The notes under the pieces were generated by a model. That model searched no databases, was not told the origin of the DNA, and saw only the letters and a list, made by a program, of their open reading frames with translations. A stretch of DNA of 64,000 nucleotides, taken from positions 3,609-67,608 of the forward strand of contig CAZSZO010000021.1 in NCBI GenBank assembly GCA_964611125.1, read 5' to 3'. Both the position numbers and the translations under genes were made by a program. Below, piece after piece: positions 16,324 to 25,071 of the stretch. This stretch comes from JAEUIX01 sp964611125 (GTDB lineage: Bacteria; Planctomycetota; Phycisphaerae; Phycisphaerales; UBA1924). How positions within the stretch are numbered: the first letter of the stretch is position 1; each line of letters starts with the position of its first letter.

Positions 16324-17919
16324 TCAGCCGCCCAGGGCCTCGCCGCCGCTGGCGAGCCACTGATCCACCAGTTCCACGACCTCTTCGTGAAACTCCTTGA
16401 CGCGCCCGCCGGGGGTCTGGCTGGTGATGTTGTTGACCAGTACGCTGAAGGCCGCTTTGCGGCCGGTGGCGGGGTTGTGGACGTAGCCCGAGAGGCACTG
16501 GACGCCGTTGAGGAAGCCGCTCTTGGCGTAGACCTTGCCGGCGAGCTTGCGGCCCTTGAATCGCTTTTCGAGGGTCCCTTCGCCCGGCGCGGCGAGTGAG
16601 TTCAAGAAGACATCCGCGACGTCCGGGGTGCGGGCCACGGCGCCCAGCCACGACGCGAGGGTCTGGGCGGTGACGCGGTTTTCGCGGCTCATGCCCGAGC
16701 CATCAGCGATGACCAGCTCGCCCGACTCCTGGCCGATTTTCTCGGTCAGCTGCATGCGGATGACGGTGGCGCCGTTGCCCCACGAGCCGGGCTGACCGGT
16801 GACATCGTGCCCCACGCGCTTGATGAACGACTCGGCGTACAGGTTGTGGCTGTCGGTGTTGCACCGCTTGAGGGCGGTCGCCAGCGGCGTGCGGACGACG
16901 GCGACCACCTGGGCGTCGTCGAACTGGTCGCCCGGCTCGGAGAGGCGCCAGGCGACCTTGCCGTCTGCGGCGGCGAGGCCCGCGGCGGCGACATGGTCGG
17001 CGACGAGGCGGGCGAAGACGGAGGCAGGGTTGCGCAGCGTGACGTCAACGGGCTCGATGAGGGTGGCCCGGATGGAGCCCATGATCTTGAAGCGGAGGTC
17101 GCCCTCGCGGATGGCGCCGACGGCGGTCGAGCCCGTGGCGACGGTCTGCAGGGTGTTTACGAGCTCGATCCAGTTGGCGGAGGGTTCGACACGGGGCATC
17201 GGCGCCGGGCCGGGACGCTCGCCGGCTGCGGGGAAGATCTGGAGGATGTTGGCGTGGAAGTTCATCCCGCTGACTTCGGCGCAGTACCAGCGGTTGAGCT
17301 GGTCGGCGGGCCAGGAGGGGTGGGCGCCGTCGCGGTCGAAGATGCGGTCGTCGACGACCACCTCGCGGAGCCCCGAGGCGCCGCCCTTGCGGGCCGACTC
17401 CACGAGGCGATCCAGAAAGCCGCCGATGCTGACCTTCATCTGCTTGAGCAGCTCGGGGTCGGCGAAGCCGGGGTCGCCGGCGCCGAGGATGACCAGCCGG
17501 TCACCGGCGATGGCCAGGCGGGTGCGGAACTCAAAGTCCTTGCCCAGCACCAGCAGGGCGGTTCCGCTGGAGAGCAGTTTCATGTTGGACGCGGGGATGA
17601 GCGGGGTCTTGGCGTTGATCCCCGCGACGACGTCGCCGCCGGAGCACTCCACGACGCAGACGCCGAGTTGGACAGGACCGAGCTTGGAGCGTTCGAGGAT
17701 GGCGTCGAGCTGACGCTGCAGCGACTTGGGCGCGGCCTTCACGGGTGCGGGCGCGGGGCGGGCGGCCGGGCGGTCTGGCCGGTCAGGGCGGGTCGGGCGG
17801 GTCGGGCGATCTTCCGCAGCCGCCGGGGGAGGCGCGGCGCTGAGTCCAGCCGCGAGCGCCAAGGCGGCGAGAAGCCACCGGGCCGAAATCCGCCAACCGA
17901 TTGCGAGTCCGTTCGCCAT
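16324..17919 (-). CDS. dacB: D-alanyl-D-alanine carboxypeptidase, PBP4/DacB type
   Basis: About 531 residues, class C low-molecular-weight penicillin-binding protein (peptidase S13). A signal peptide of ~35 residues is followed by a Pro/Arg-rich linker (DRPTRPTRPDRPDRP). Catalytic motifs: ASNMK (Ser111 and Lys114, SxxK), DSHN (SxN) and AKSG (KTG equivalent, with Ser for Thr). The large insertion between SxxK and SxN is typical of DacB. It acts in the periplasm, trimming or cleaving cross-links of peptidoglycan; this fits the peptidoglycan cell wall now accepted for planctomycetes. The start at 17919 (MANGLAIGW) is chosen because TTGGAGG lies 7 nt upstream; a TTG 12 nt earlier also fits the frame. 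Confidence 0.92.
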   Translation of the reverse strand: MANGLAIGWRISARWLLAALALAAGLSAAPPPAAAEDRPTRPTRPDRPDRPAARPAPAPVKAAPKSLQRQLDAILERSKLGPVQLGVCVVECSGGDVVAGINAKTPLIPASNMKLLSSGTALLVLGKDFEFRTRLAIAGDRLVILGAGDPGFADPELLKQMKVSIGGFLDRLVESARKGGASGLREVVVDDRIFDRDGAHPSWPADQLNRWYCAEVSGMNFHANILQIFPAAGERPGPAPMPRVEPSANWIELVNTLQTVATGSTAVGAIREGDLRFKIMGSIRATLIEPVDVTLRNPASVFARLVADHVAAAGLAAADGKVAWRLSEPGDQFDDAQVVAVVRTPLATALKRCNTDSHNLYAESFIKRVGHDVTGQPGSWGNGATVIRMQLTEKIGQESGELVIADGSGMSRENRVTAQTLASWLGAVARTPDVADVFLNSLAAPGEGTLEKRFKGRKLAGKVYAKSGFLNGVQCLSGYVHNPATGRKAAFSVLVNNITSQTPGGRVKEFHEEVVELVDQWLASGGEALGG

Positions 17920-18003
17920 GATGGCCTCCAACGTCGTCCGTGCGTTCAGGAGCAGGCCTTTGGGGGTCGCGGGCGCCGGCTGAACCCGAGGACCCGAGGA
18001 CCG

Positions 18004-18009
18004 ATGTTA
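18004..18009 (-). promoter_or_regulatory. -10-like hexamer TAACAT for the carboxypeptidase gene
   Basis: TAACAT on the minus strand, 84 nt upstream of the ATG at 17919. It is the only TANNNT found in the leader region; the leader would be about 75 nt. Confidence 0.3.
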
Positions 18010-18145
18010 CGCCGGGCTGGCGCTGGAGCGTCTCGCGCGGCGCGCTCCTCTGGATATCGACAGCCGGGGGGACGGAGCATCATCGGGCGGAAGATCATCC
18101 GCCCCACCCGCCGGTCTGCAGGCCGTCTGCAGGCAGGCTGGGGGT

Positions 18146-18151
18146 TAACAT
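18146..18151 (+). promoter_or_regulatory. -10-like hexamer TAACAT, leaderless type
   Basis: TAACAT ends 5 nt before the GTG at 18157. This marks the probable start of the response regulator, whose open frame extends much further upstream. Confidence 0.45.
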
Positions 18152-18156
18152 TGACC

Positions 18157-18618
18157 GTGAAGTCTCCCCCACCCCCCCCTCCTCCCCATCAACCGACGTC
18201 CTCCGCTCAGCCCCGGTCAGCCGCCGGCTCGGCCGGGGGGCGTCCGCACCGGATCCTGCTGGTGGACGATAACGAGCAGAACCTGGAATTGCTCGAGGCC
18301 TATCTGGAAGAACTCGGGGCTGAGGTTGTGACCGCGGCGGACGGGCTCGAGGCGCTCAAGCAGGTGCAGGCGGACCCGCCGTCGCTGATTCTCCTCGACA
18401 TCATGATGCCGCGGATGAGCGGCTTCCAGCTCTGCTCGCGTCTGAAGGCGGACCCGGCGACCAAGCGCATCCCGATCATCATGGTGACGGCGCTCAATGA
18501 GGTCAGCGACATGGAGCGGGCCCACGATTGCGGGGCTGACGACTTCCTCACCAAGCCGGTGAACAAACCCGACCTGCTCGGAAAGGTCAGGGCGAGCCTC
18601 GCGGCGCGGCCCTCGTAG
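18157..18618 (+). CDS. stand-alone response regulator receiver protein
   Basis: About 153 residues: a Pro/Ser-rich N-terminal tail of ~30 residues, then one receiver domain. ILLVDDNEQN supplies the acidic pair, LILLDIMMPRMSG the phospho-accepting Asp, VTALN the switch Thr and FLTKPVN the conserved Lys. There is no output domain, so it acts by protein contact or as a phosphate relay (CheY/DivK-like). The frame is open far upstream; GTG at 18157 is chosen from the TAACAT hexamer 5 nt before it and because the domain begins soon after. No partner kinase is adjacent. It is convergent with the dockerin protein gene, with a terminator hairpin between. Confidence 0.85.
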   Translation: MKSPPPPPPPHQPTSSAQPRSAAGSAGGRPHRILLVDDNEQNLELLEAYLEELGAEVVTAADGLEALKQVQADPPSLILLDIMMPRMSGFQLCSRLKADPATKRIPIIMVTALNEVSDMERAHDCGADDFLTKPVNKPDLLGKVRASLAARPS

Positions 18619-18660
18619 CTCGCGCGGCGCCGCGTCAGCCGAAGCACGATCAAAACAAAA

Positions 18661-18690
18661 CCGGGGCGCCCGAATGAACGGGCGCCCCGG
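18661..18690 (-). terminator. intrinsic terminator of the dockerin protein gene
   Basis: A perfect 12-bp stem, CCGGGGCGCCCG (18661-18672) with CGGGCGCCCCGG (18679-18690) and a 6-nt loop, followed on the minus strand by TTTTGTTTTG. It lies between convergent genes, so the hairpin could also slow transcription from the plus side. Confidence 0.85.
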
Positions 18691-18739
18691 GCGGATTCAA
18701 GCTCTCTGTCTCGCTGCGCCGCGCGAGCGGCGGGCGCGA

Positions 18740-21121
18740 TTACGGGCAGGCGCCGAAGAACAGCGCGATGTAGTCGGAGAGGTCATCGGGGTCGATGTTG
18801 CCGTCGCCGTTGAGGTCGGCCCGGGCGCAGGGCGGGGTGTTGAAGAAGCAGGAGATGTAGTCGGAGAGGTCGTCGGGGTCGACGTTGCCGTCGCCGTTGA
18901 AGTCGCGCGGGCAGGACGACGCGGCGCCGTTCACGAAGAGCAGGGCCTGGTAGTTCTGGTCGATGCTGTCGGCGAAGGAGCCGTTGTCGTCCACGTCGTA
19001 GGTGATCGAGGCGCCGACCACGATGCCGCCCAGGGTGCGGGGGTCCGCGGCCTGGAGCGTCGCGCGGTCGAGGTTGCTCGCGGGGGTCTGCGTGCTGACG
19101 CTGGAGAAGATCGTGCCGTTGTCAACCACGTTGGTGCTGGAGTTGACGTTGGTCAGCTTGAGGCCTGAGATGCGGTAGTTGGTGCCCGAGTTGGCGCCGC
19201 GGATGACGTCGTTCTCAGCCAGGACCTTCTCGAGCTTGTAGCCGAAGGGGCTGCTCTGGCGGACGCCGCGGACCAGCACGAGGCGCTTGCGCTCGCCGGC
19301 GTCGGTGATGAGCCGGGCGGGGGCGATGAAGTAGATGTTGCCCACCGAGTCGAAGGCGATCTCGGAGATCGAGGGGCCGCCCTGGGTGACGGTCTGGTTG
19401 GGGGGCGTGCCGAAGGTCGGGAAGCCGTTGTTGTAGTCGCTGAAGGTGGTCAGCCGGCCCACGGGGTTGCCGGCGGCGTCGACGATCGGCTTGCCGGTGC
19501 TGTCAGTGGCGGTATCGGGGAGCGGGGCGCTGATCCAGGCGGCGCAGGTCCAGTCGGTAGTCGGCGTGGGAGCGCTCAGGTTGGTCCGGCCCACCGCGAT
19601 GTAGTTGCGGCGGTCGGCACGGATGGGGTCGGGGTTGCCGGCGGGGGTGTTGGCCGACACGAGCGCGGCGACCAACAGCTCGCCATCCTGACCGACGAAG
19701 ACGGCCGACTGGCCGTTGCCGCCGGTGGAGAAGGTGTTGCCCTGATAGTCCATGAAGACCGGCAGCGTGGCGCCGGGGGGGAAGGGGAAGCCCGTGGCGG
19801 TGTCGAAGGGGAGGCTGGTGTTGGGGTCGAGGCTGTAGGGGTCGACCATGCCCAGGCCCAGCGAGGCGTCGGGGGCGGTGAAGATGTAGTTGCCCACCGG
19901 GGCGCCGTTGTTGTCAAGGCCCCAGGTGGTGATGGCGATGGCGTCGCCGCCGGGCCGCCCGATGGACGAGACCTGGAAGGCGAGCATGGCGCCGGTGCCG
20001 GCGGTGGAGTTCGGGAAGACGTTGCGGAAGGTGTAGCTGACCGAGCCGCGGTGGTCGGTGGTGGCCGCGCCGCCGCGGTGATCGATGGTGTCTGAGAGCA
20101 CGCCCGGGGCGGACTCATAGCGGTAGCGGGTGTCGAAGGCGGAGCCGATGGCGACCGGGCGGCCGGCGATCGACTCGGGGATCAGCGTGGGGGTGTTGGC
20201 GTTGACGAACGTCGTGGCCCCGGAGCCGAGGATGCCGCGGGCGACATCGAAACCGGCGGGGGCGTCGCTGGAGAGCTCCTGCGTTGCGTCGACCGTGCCG
20301 GGGGGGCTCTGGATCGCGCGGATCCAGTTGAGCGTGCCGGGGGTGCGCTGGTCGAGGTCGATGCGGAGGTAACAGTTGTTGGTCTGACCCGTGACAGGGA
20401 TCAGGGTGTTGGGGTTCGCGGCGTCGGCCCCGAAGCCGTCGATGCGCATCAGGACGTTGCCGTCGGCGTCAACGCCGCCCAGGCCGAACACGCTGGTGGT
20501 GCTCTGCACGGGGGCGTTGTTGTTCGAGGCGCCGGCGATGCGCTGCACGTAGAGGCGGAGGGGGTTGGCGGGGTCGTAGTTGATGAAGCCGCCGACCATG
20601 CCGTTGTACCGGGTGTTGCCGGTGGCGCCGGTGCTGTTCCCTTCGATGAAGGCAGTGGCGAGCTGGATGGTCGTAGCCGGACGGGTCACCGTCGAGGGGG
20701 CGGGGTCGTTGACCGGGCCGCCGACGATGCGGGCCACGTTAACGCCGAAGTACTCACCGACCGTGCCGCGCCAGAGCGAGTATTGGGTGTTCGAGGGGGC
20801 CTGGGTGACGATGGGGACGGCCGAGAGGGTGTTGGTGTTCAGGAAGGCCGAGGTGACCAGCCCGGTGTTGACGCCGTTGCTGGACTTGATGATCGGGCCG
20901 ACGTTGAACTGGTTGCCCCACGAAGAGGGGATGGAGACCAGGTCAACAACGTACGCCTTCTGGGTCTGGGCAGCGTCGTAGGCGCTGATGTTGTCCTTCA
21001 CGGCGCCGCCGGCGCCAGAGGGGGTGCGTCCGACCGAGTCCTGGGCCAGGGTGGGAGCACAGAAGCTCGCCGCCGCGCCAGCCACCAGAACCAACATGCC
21101 GATCTGCTCTCGCGTGCTCAT
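18740..21121 (-). CDS. secreted GC-type dockerin-anchored protein
   Basis: A 793-residue exported protein. The signal peptide ends near TLAQD. The middle ~650 residues are rich in Asn, Thr, Gly and Pro with beta-propeller-like stretches (VGNIYFIAPARL, NGQSAVFVGQDGELLVAALV) but no enzyme motif I recognise. The last ~60 residues carry two Ca-binding dockerin-like repeats, DFNGDGNVDPDDLSDYI and DLNGDGNIDPDDLSDYI, each followed by a CFF/LFF and Cys, the GC-type dockerin tail known in Phycisphaerales. Such tails are presumed to hold the protein at the cell surface. GGAGG 6 nt upstream supports the ATG. The function of the body is unknown. Confidence 0.8.
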   Translation of the reverse strand: MSTREQIGMLVLVAGAAASFCAPTLAQDSVGRTPSGAGGAVKDNISAYDAAQTQKAYVVDLVSIPSSWGNQFNVGPIIKSSNGVNTGLVTSAFLNTNTLSAVPIVTQAPSNTQYSLWRGTVGEYFGVNVARIVGGPVNDPAPSTVTRPATTIQLATAFIEGNSTGATGNTRYNGMVGGFINYDPANPLRLYVQRIAGASNNNAPVQSTTSVFGLGGVDADGNVLMRIDGFGADAANPNTLIPVTGQTNNCYLRIDLDQRTPGTLNWIRAIQSPPGTVDATQELSSDAPAGFDVARGILGSGATTFVNANTPTLIPESIAGRPVAIGSAFDTRYRYESAPGVLSDTIDHRGGAATTDHRGSVSYTFRNVFPNSTAGTGAMLAFQVSSIGRPGGDAIAITTWGLDNNGAPVGNYIFTAPDASLGLGMVDPYSLDPNTSLPFDTATGFPFPPGATLPVFMDYQGNTFSTGGNGQSAVFVGQDGELLVAALVSANTPAGNPDPIRADRRNYIAVGRTNLSAPTPTTDWTCAAWISAPLPDTATDSTGKPIVDAAGNPVGRLTTFSDYNNGFPTFGTPPNQTVTQGGPSISEIAFDSVGNIYFIAPARLITDAGERKRLVLVRGVRQSSPFGYKLEKVLAENDVIRGANSGTNYRISGLKLTNVNSSTNVVDNGTIFSSVSTQTPASNLDRATLQAADPRTLGGIVVGASITYDVDDNGSFADSIDQNYQALLFVNGAASSCPRDFNGDGNVDPDDLSDYISCFFNTPPCARADLNGDGNIDPDDLSDYIALFFGACP

Positions 21122-21349
21122 CGCCGTCCTCCTGCTAGGGGTTCAAGTCCTCGTGCCGAAAACCAGCATTCAACCCGGCCCATCTCGGGCAATATCTGCG
21201 CCAATGCAGCACCTCCTCGAGCTGACGACGCGGGTTTGAATACGCTGAATGGTACTGGTCCGCGGGCGTCGGGCGGGGCGTGCGATTGTGTAAAGAGTGG
21301 GTTTAGACGCTGACTTTTGCCATGGTTTTCCACAGGTCGTCCGCCCGGG

Positions 21350-21355
21350 TAGACT
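21350..21355 (+). promoter_or_regulatory. -10-like hexamer TAGACT with leader
   Basis: TAGACT lies 44 nt upstream of the fumarase ATG at 21400; the leader contains AAGGA 5 nt before the start. Confidence 0.45.
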
Positions 21356-21399
21356 GGGACGCTGGATTCGGCAGATCGCCCCACTTCCCAAGGATCTCC

Positions 21400-22965
21400 A
21401 TGGCCCGCAAGCACCGTCCGTCGTCGAAGACCGCCCGATCCCAGGTTGCCGCGTCGCCCGCGAGCGGGACCAACGGCCACACGCACGTCAAGCCGGCGCC
21501 GGCGCCGAAGGGGCTGCGCGTCGAGCGGGACACGATGGGCGAGATGCACGTGCCCGAGGGGGTGCTGTACGGCGCATCGACGCAGCGGGCGGTGTTGAAC
21601 TTCCCGGTGTCGGGGCAGCCGGCGCCGTTCGGCATCATCCGGGCCTATGCGCTCATCAAGGCGGCGTGCGCGACCGTCAACAACAAGCTCGGGCGGCTCG
21701 ACGCCAAGCGGACCAAGGCGATCGTCAACGCGTGCAAGCTGGTGGAGGCCGGGCTGCCCGATCACGGCGGGTGGGCGATGCACTTTCCCATCGACCTGTT
21801 CCAGACCGGCTCGGGCACGTCCACCAACATGAACGTCAACGAGGTGGTGGCGAACCTCGTCTGCCTGGCGAACGGCAAGCCCGTCGGCGCCTCGAAGGAC
21901 CCGGCGTATCTGAAGGCCGGGGGCGTGCACCCCAACGATCACGTGAACATGGGGCAGTCGTCCAACGACACGTTCCCAACGGCGATCCATGTCGCGGCGG
22001 CGCTGGCGATCCGGCAGGACCTGATGCCGGCGATCTCGACGATCACCGAACGGCTGGAGCAGCAGGCCGAGGCGTGGGACGGGATCGTGAAGATCGGCCG
22101 CACACACCTGCAGGACGCGACACCCATCCGGCTGGGGCAGGAGTTCAGCGGATACGCCGCCCAGCTCGCGGGTGCGTGGACGCGCTGCAAGTACGCCGAG
22201 GCGGCGCTGCTGCCGCTGGCGATCGGCGGCACGGCGGTGGGGACGGGGATCAACGCGCACGAGGACTTCGGCCGCCTGGTGGCCGAGGAGCTGGAGCAGC
22301 GGACGGGGATCCCCTTTGTTGAGGCGGAGAACCACTTTGAGGCCCAGCACGCCAAGGACGCGTGCGTCGACGCCAGCGGGGCGCTCAAGACGATCGCAAC
22401 GAGCCTGACCAAGGTCGCGGCGGACATCCGCCTGATGGGCATGGGCCCGCGCTGCGGGATTGGGGAGCTTGTGATTCCTGCGGTGCAGCCGGGCTCGTCG
22501 ATCATGCCCGGAAAGGTGAACCCGGTGATCTGCGAGAGCCTGATCATGGTCTGCGGACAGGTGATCGGCAACGACGCGGCGGTCACGTTCGGGAACCTCG
22601 GCGGGCTGAACAGCACGCTGGACCTCAACGTGGCGATGCCGCTGATTGCGCGCAACCTGCTGGAGTCGATCCAGCTCCTCGCAGCGGGGTGCCGGATGTT
22701 CGAGGCCAACCTGCTGGCCGGGCTCAAGCCCGATGAGAAGCGGTGCGCCGAGCTGATCGAGGGATCGCTGGCGATGTGCACGAGTCTGGTGCCGGTGATC
22801 GGCTACGACGCCTCGGCGGCGCTGGCCAAGGACGCCTTCAAGGAAGGCAAGACCGTGCGGCAGCTGGCCCTGGAGCGGAAGTTGCTGCCCCCGGAGAAGC
22901 TCAGCAAGCTGCTCGACCCGTGGTCGATGACGCTGCCGGGCGGCGAGGGCTCGGCGGGCGGTTGA
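21400..22965 (+). CDS. fumC: class II fumarate hydratase
   Basis: About 521 residues of the fumarase/aspartase superfamily. Key blocks: TGSGTSTNMNVNEV, GQSSNDTFPTAIHVA, IGRTHLQDATPIRLGQEFSGY and the signature loop GSSIMPGKVNPV with the catalytic Ser. The THLQDATP and GQEFSGY pattern favours fumarase C over aspartase. It interconverts fumarate and malate in the citric acid cycle without an Fe-S cluster. The start at ATG 21400 (MARKHRPSS) follows AAGGA; it gives an unusual basic, Ala/Pro-rich N-terminal extension of ~45 residues before the normal enzyme start (about 465 residues in most bacteria). The gene is convergent with the zinc-ribbon gene 28 nt downstream. Confidence 0.93.
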   Translation: MARKHRPSSKTARSQVAASPASGTNGHTHVKPAPAPKGLRVERDTMGEMHVPEGVLYGASTQRAVLNFPVSGQPAPFGIIRAYALIKAACATVNNKLGRLDAKRTKAIVNACKLVEAGLPDHGGWAMHFPIDLFQTGSGTSTNMNVNEVVANLVCLANGKPVGASKDPAYLKAGGVHPNDHVNMGQSSNDTFPTAIHVAAALAIRQDLMPAISTITERLEQQAEAWDGIVKIGRTHLQDATPIRLGQEFSGYAAQLAGAWTRCKYAEAALLPLAIGGTAVGTGINAHEDFGRLVAEELEQRTGIPFVEAENHFEAQHAKDACVDASGALKTIATSLTKVAADIRLMGMGPRCGIGELVIPAVQPGSSIMPGKVNPVICESLIMVCGQVIGNDAAVTFGNLGGLNSTLDLNVAMPLIARNLLESIQLLAAGCRMFEANLLAGLKPDEKRCAELIEGSLAMCTSLVPVIGYDASAALAKDAFKEGKTVRQLALERKLLPPEKLSKLLDPWSMTLPGGEGSAGG

Positions 22966-22993
22966 GGCCGGAGGCCGGGAGGCCGCCGCGCGT

Positions 22994-24193
22994 TCAGCGG
23001 GTTGGGTCGGGGGCGCCCTGGGCTGAGGGCGCGGGGAGGCGTGCGGGCGGGGGTGAGGCGCCGCTGACGTGGGCGCTCTGAGCGGCGGTGAACGCCTGGA
23101 ACACGAGGCTCCTGGCCAGCAATTGGCGGAACTCGGCGAGGAACGCGTCCTTGCCGGGGCGCTCGGGGGGCCACGCCTGGTCGGCAAAGGTCCAGGCGAA
23201 GGTCTCCTGACCTGAGTAGATGAGCGAGAGCATGGTGGCCCAGAGGGCAGGGTCAAGCGGCGCGCCGGGGGGGGCCATGGCCTGCCGCACGGCGGCCGCG
23301 GTCGCCGCGAGCTGGTCGGCGGGCGGGGGGGGTGCGAGCATGCGATCGAGGTCGACCTGAAGCTGGTGGTCGCGCAGACGGAACAGGACGCTCGGCATCG
23401 GCGAGGCCGCGTGCGGGGCGTTCCAGTAGTCGAAGCTCTGGTCGGGCAGGTTGATGCAGACCTGGCCGGCCCGCGGGTCAGGCGGCGGGATTTCGACCAG
23501 TCCCAGGCCGTTCTGGGCGTCAATCGCCGCGATCAGGCGGGGGGGGCTTGAGAGCTCGAACAGGTGCACGGTGTAGCAGCAGTGGGCCCCGCCGGAGAAG
23601 GCGAAGACGAGGAGTTCGGGGACGCCGTCGCCGTTGAGGTCGTCGATGGCGCCGCGGAGGCGCCCGCCGGCGCCGGTGGATGGGTCGAATGTGGTTTGGC
23701 CGAGGGTGACGGCGTAATCCTGAACGTCGAGGATGGGCGCGCCGGCGTGCAGGATGACGACGCGGTCGCGCGGCTCGGGTGAACCGGGGTCGCGCCGGAC
23801 CAGGGTGCGGATGGTGGTCTGACCGACGATGCGCTCGCTGGTGACGCGCCATTCGGGCAGCACGGTGTAGAGCAGGCGCGGGCCGAACCGCCAGCTCAGG
23901 AAGCTGACCAGCGGGAGCGTCAGGAGAAGCCCGACCAGGGCGAGGCCCCAGCGGCGGCGGGCGCGGCGGAGGTCGGTCTCGTGTTCAAGGCGGCGGCCGC
24001 ACTCGGGGCAGGTGATGGGTTGGGCGGGTGTCGGGGCGGGGGCGGAGGCGAGGTCGTATGAGCAGCCCGGGCAGCGGCGGCGGAGGTCTGAGCGGCGCGG
24101 TAAGAGGGCCGAGAGGGCGAGCATGAGCCCGGCGGCCGCCGCGAGCCCGGCGAGGGCCCAGGTGAGACTCATCCAGAACGGGGCGGGGCTCAT
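22994..24193 (-). CDS. membrane protein with zinc ribbon and FG-GAP-like calcium repeat
   Basis: A 399-residue protein. An N-terminal helix (about 12-32) is followed by a four-Cys zinc ribbon (Cys41, 44, 62, 65; CPGCSYDL...CPECG). A second helix (WGLALVGLLLTLPLVSFL) follows, then an extracytoplasmic domain containing IDDLNGDGVPELLVFAFSGGAHCCYTVHLFEL, an FG-GAP/VCBS-like Asp-rich Ca-binding turn. The C-terminus is Ala/Pro-rich. The start overlaps the upstream TerC frame by ATGA, implying translational coupling. No known function; the same ribbon occurs in two other unrelated membrane proteins in this window. Confidence 0.65.
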   Translation of the reverse strand: MSPAPFWMSLTWALAGLAAAAGLMLALSALLPRRSDLRRRCPGCSYDLASAPAPTPAQPITCPECGRRLEHETDLRRARRRWGLALVGLLLTLPLVSFLSWRFGPRLLYTVLPEWRVTSERIVGQTTIRTLVRRDPGSPEPRDRVVILHAGAPILDVQDYAVTLGQTTFDPSTGAGGRLRGAIDDLNGDGVPELLVFAFSGGAHCCYTVHLFELSSPPRLIAAIDAQNGLGLVEIPPPDPRAGQVCINLPDQSFDYWNAPHAASPMPSVLFRLRDHQLQVDLDRMLAPPPPADQLAATAAAVRQAMAPPGAPLDPALWATMLSLIYSGQETFAWTFADQAWPPERPGKDAFLAEFRQLLARSLVFQAFTAAQSAHVSGASPPPARLPAPSAQGAPDPTR

Positions 24194-25071
24194 GAAGGTC
24201 GCTGTGAGGGCGGTGCGGGGGGCGCGGGGGGGGCGGGGGGCGCCGGCTTCAGATCAGCCAGGATGTAGCGGCCGACGAAGGGCAGGTTGATCCGCCCCGT
24301 GCGGAGGACCCAGATGAGAAACGGAAAGGACAGCCCGAAGCAGGTGGCGGTGACGAACCAGTCGTAGAGCGGTGAATAGAGGAGCAGCAGCGTGAAGCTT
24401 CCGTAGTACGCGAGCACGATAGGGATCAGGGCCCAACGCGGGAAATAGGCGCCGACATAGTCGCCGACGCCGGCGAGCTGGGCGCTGCGTTCCTTGAAGA
24501 CCTTGAGAAGGCGCTGGGCCCAGACGAACTCGCTTGCGAGGATCACCAGGCCCATCGGCACCAGCACCGTGGGGCCGGGCCCGGGCAGCGGGGCGATGGC
24601 GATCCCGAAGATGATGACGGCGGTGCCGGCGATGAGGATGCAGATCTTCCAGAGGTTGCGGCGGGCGATGGCGGCCGCCTCGCGGAGGTCTTCGATGGGC
24701 GAGGGGCGCTCTGGCTCGGCTCGGCTCGGCTGAGCGCGGCTGAAGCGGTGGTGCGCCGCCGAGGCGAGCACGCCCGCGACGAGAATGGCGCCGACGACCA
24801 TCTGGCTGCGGGCGGTCGACCAGACGTCGTAGCCGCCGAAGGCGAGCTTCCAGGCGAGCCAGAGGAAGATCAGCGAGAGGCTGAACTTCATGAACCGGAA
24901 GCGGCCGATGTAGGGCGCGAGCGTGAAGTACATCGACCGCAGTCCCAGCAGGGCCAGCGCGTTGGCGGAAAAGGCGATGAACGGGTCGGTCGTGGAGGCG
25001 AACGCGGCGGGGAGGGAATCGATGGCGAAGGAGAAGTCGGCGATGAGCGCGGCCAGGAAGACGCTCATCAT
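24190..25071 (-). CDS. C-terminal part of a TerC-family protein with PGPGW-like domain (frameshifted)
   Basis: A 293-residue frame starting at ATG 25071, overlapping the previous stop by ATGA. It holds the second acidic TerC motif (LIADFSFAIDSLPAAFA) and the LGLRSMYF block. After these come an extra membrane domain with PLPGPGPTVLVPMGLV (PGPGW-like) and EFVWAQRLLKVFKERS. Upstream of ATG 25071 the same frame stays open and reads GHRLIVHDGGRWRLTP, which is exactly what precedes this motif in other TerC proteins. It is therefore best read as the continuation of the N-terminal frame at 25068-25766 after a frame change in a G12 run. It is followed by the zinc-ribbon gene (ATGA overlap). Confidence 0.7.
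   Translation of the reverse strand: MMSVFLAALIADFSFAIDSLPAAFASTTDPFIAFSANALALLGLRSMYFTLAPYIGRFRFMKFSLSLIFLWLAWKLAFGGYDVWSTARSQMVVGAILVAGVLASAAHHRFSRAQPSRAEPERPSPIEDLREAAAIARRNLWKICILIAGTAVIIFGIAIAPLPGPGPTVLVPMGLVILASEFVWAQRLLKVFKERSAQLAGVGDYVGAYFPRWALIPIVLAYYGSFTLLLLYSPLYDWFVTATCFGLSFPFLIWVLRTGRINLPFVGRYILADLKPAPPAPPAPPAPPSQRPS

Noticed and set aside
16807..18156. A plus-strand frame running from 16807 into the response regulator
   Set aside because: The upstream portion is antisense to dacB and gives Gly/Asp/Val-rich noise; the receiver domain starts after 18157, where a promoter-like hexamer lies.
21130..21165. A GGTTCAAGTCC segment resembling a tRNA T-arm near 21137
   Set aside because: No acceptor-stem partner, D-arm or anticodon arm could be laid out on either side; the segment is the leader of the dockerin protein gene, with its GGAGG site.
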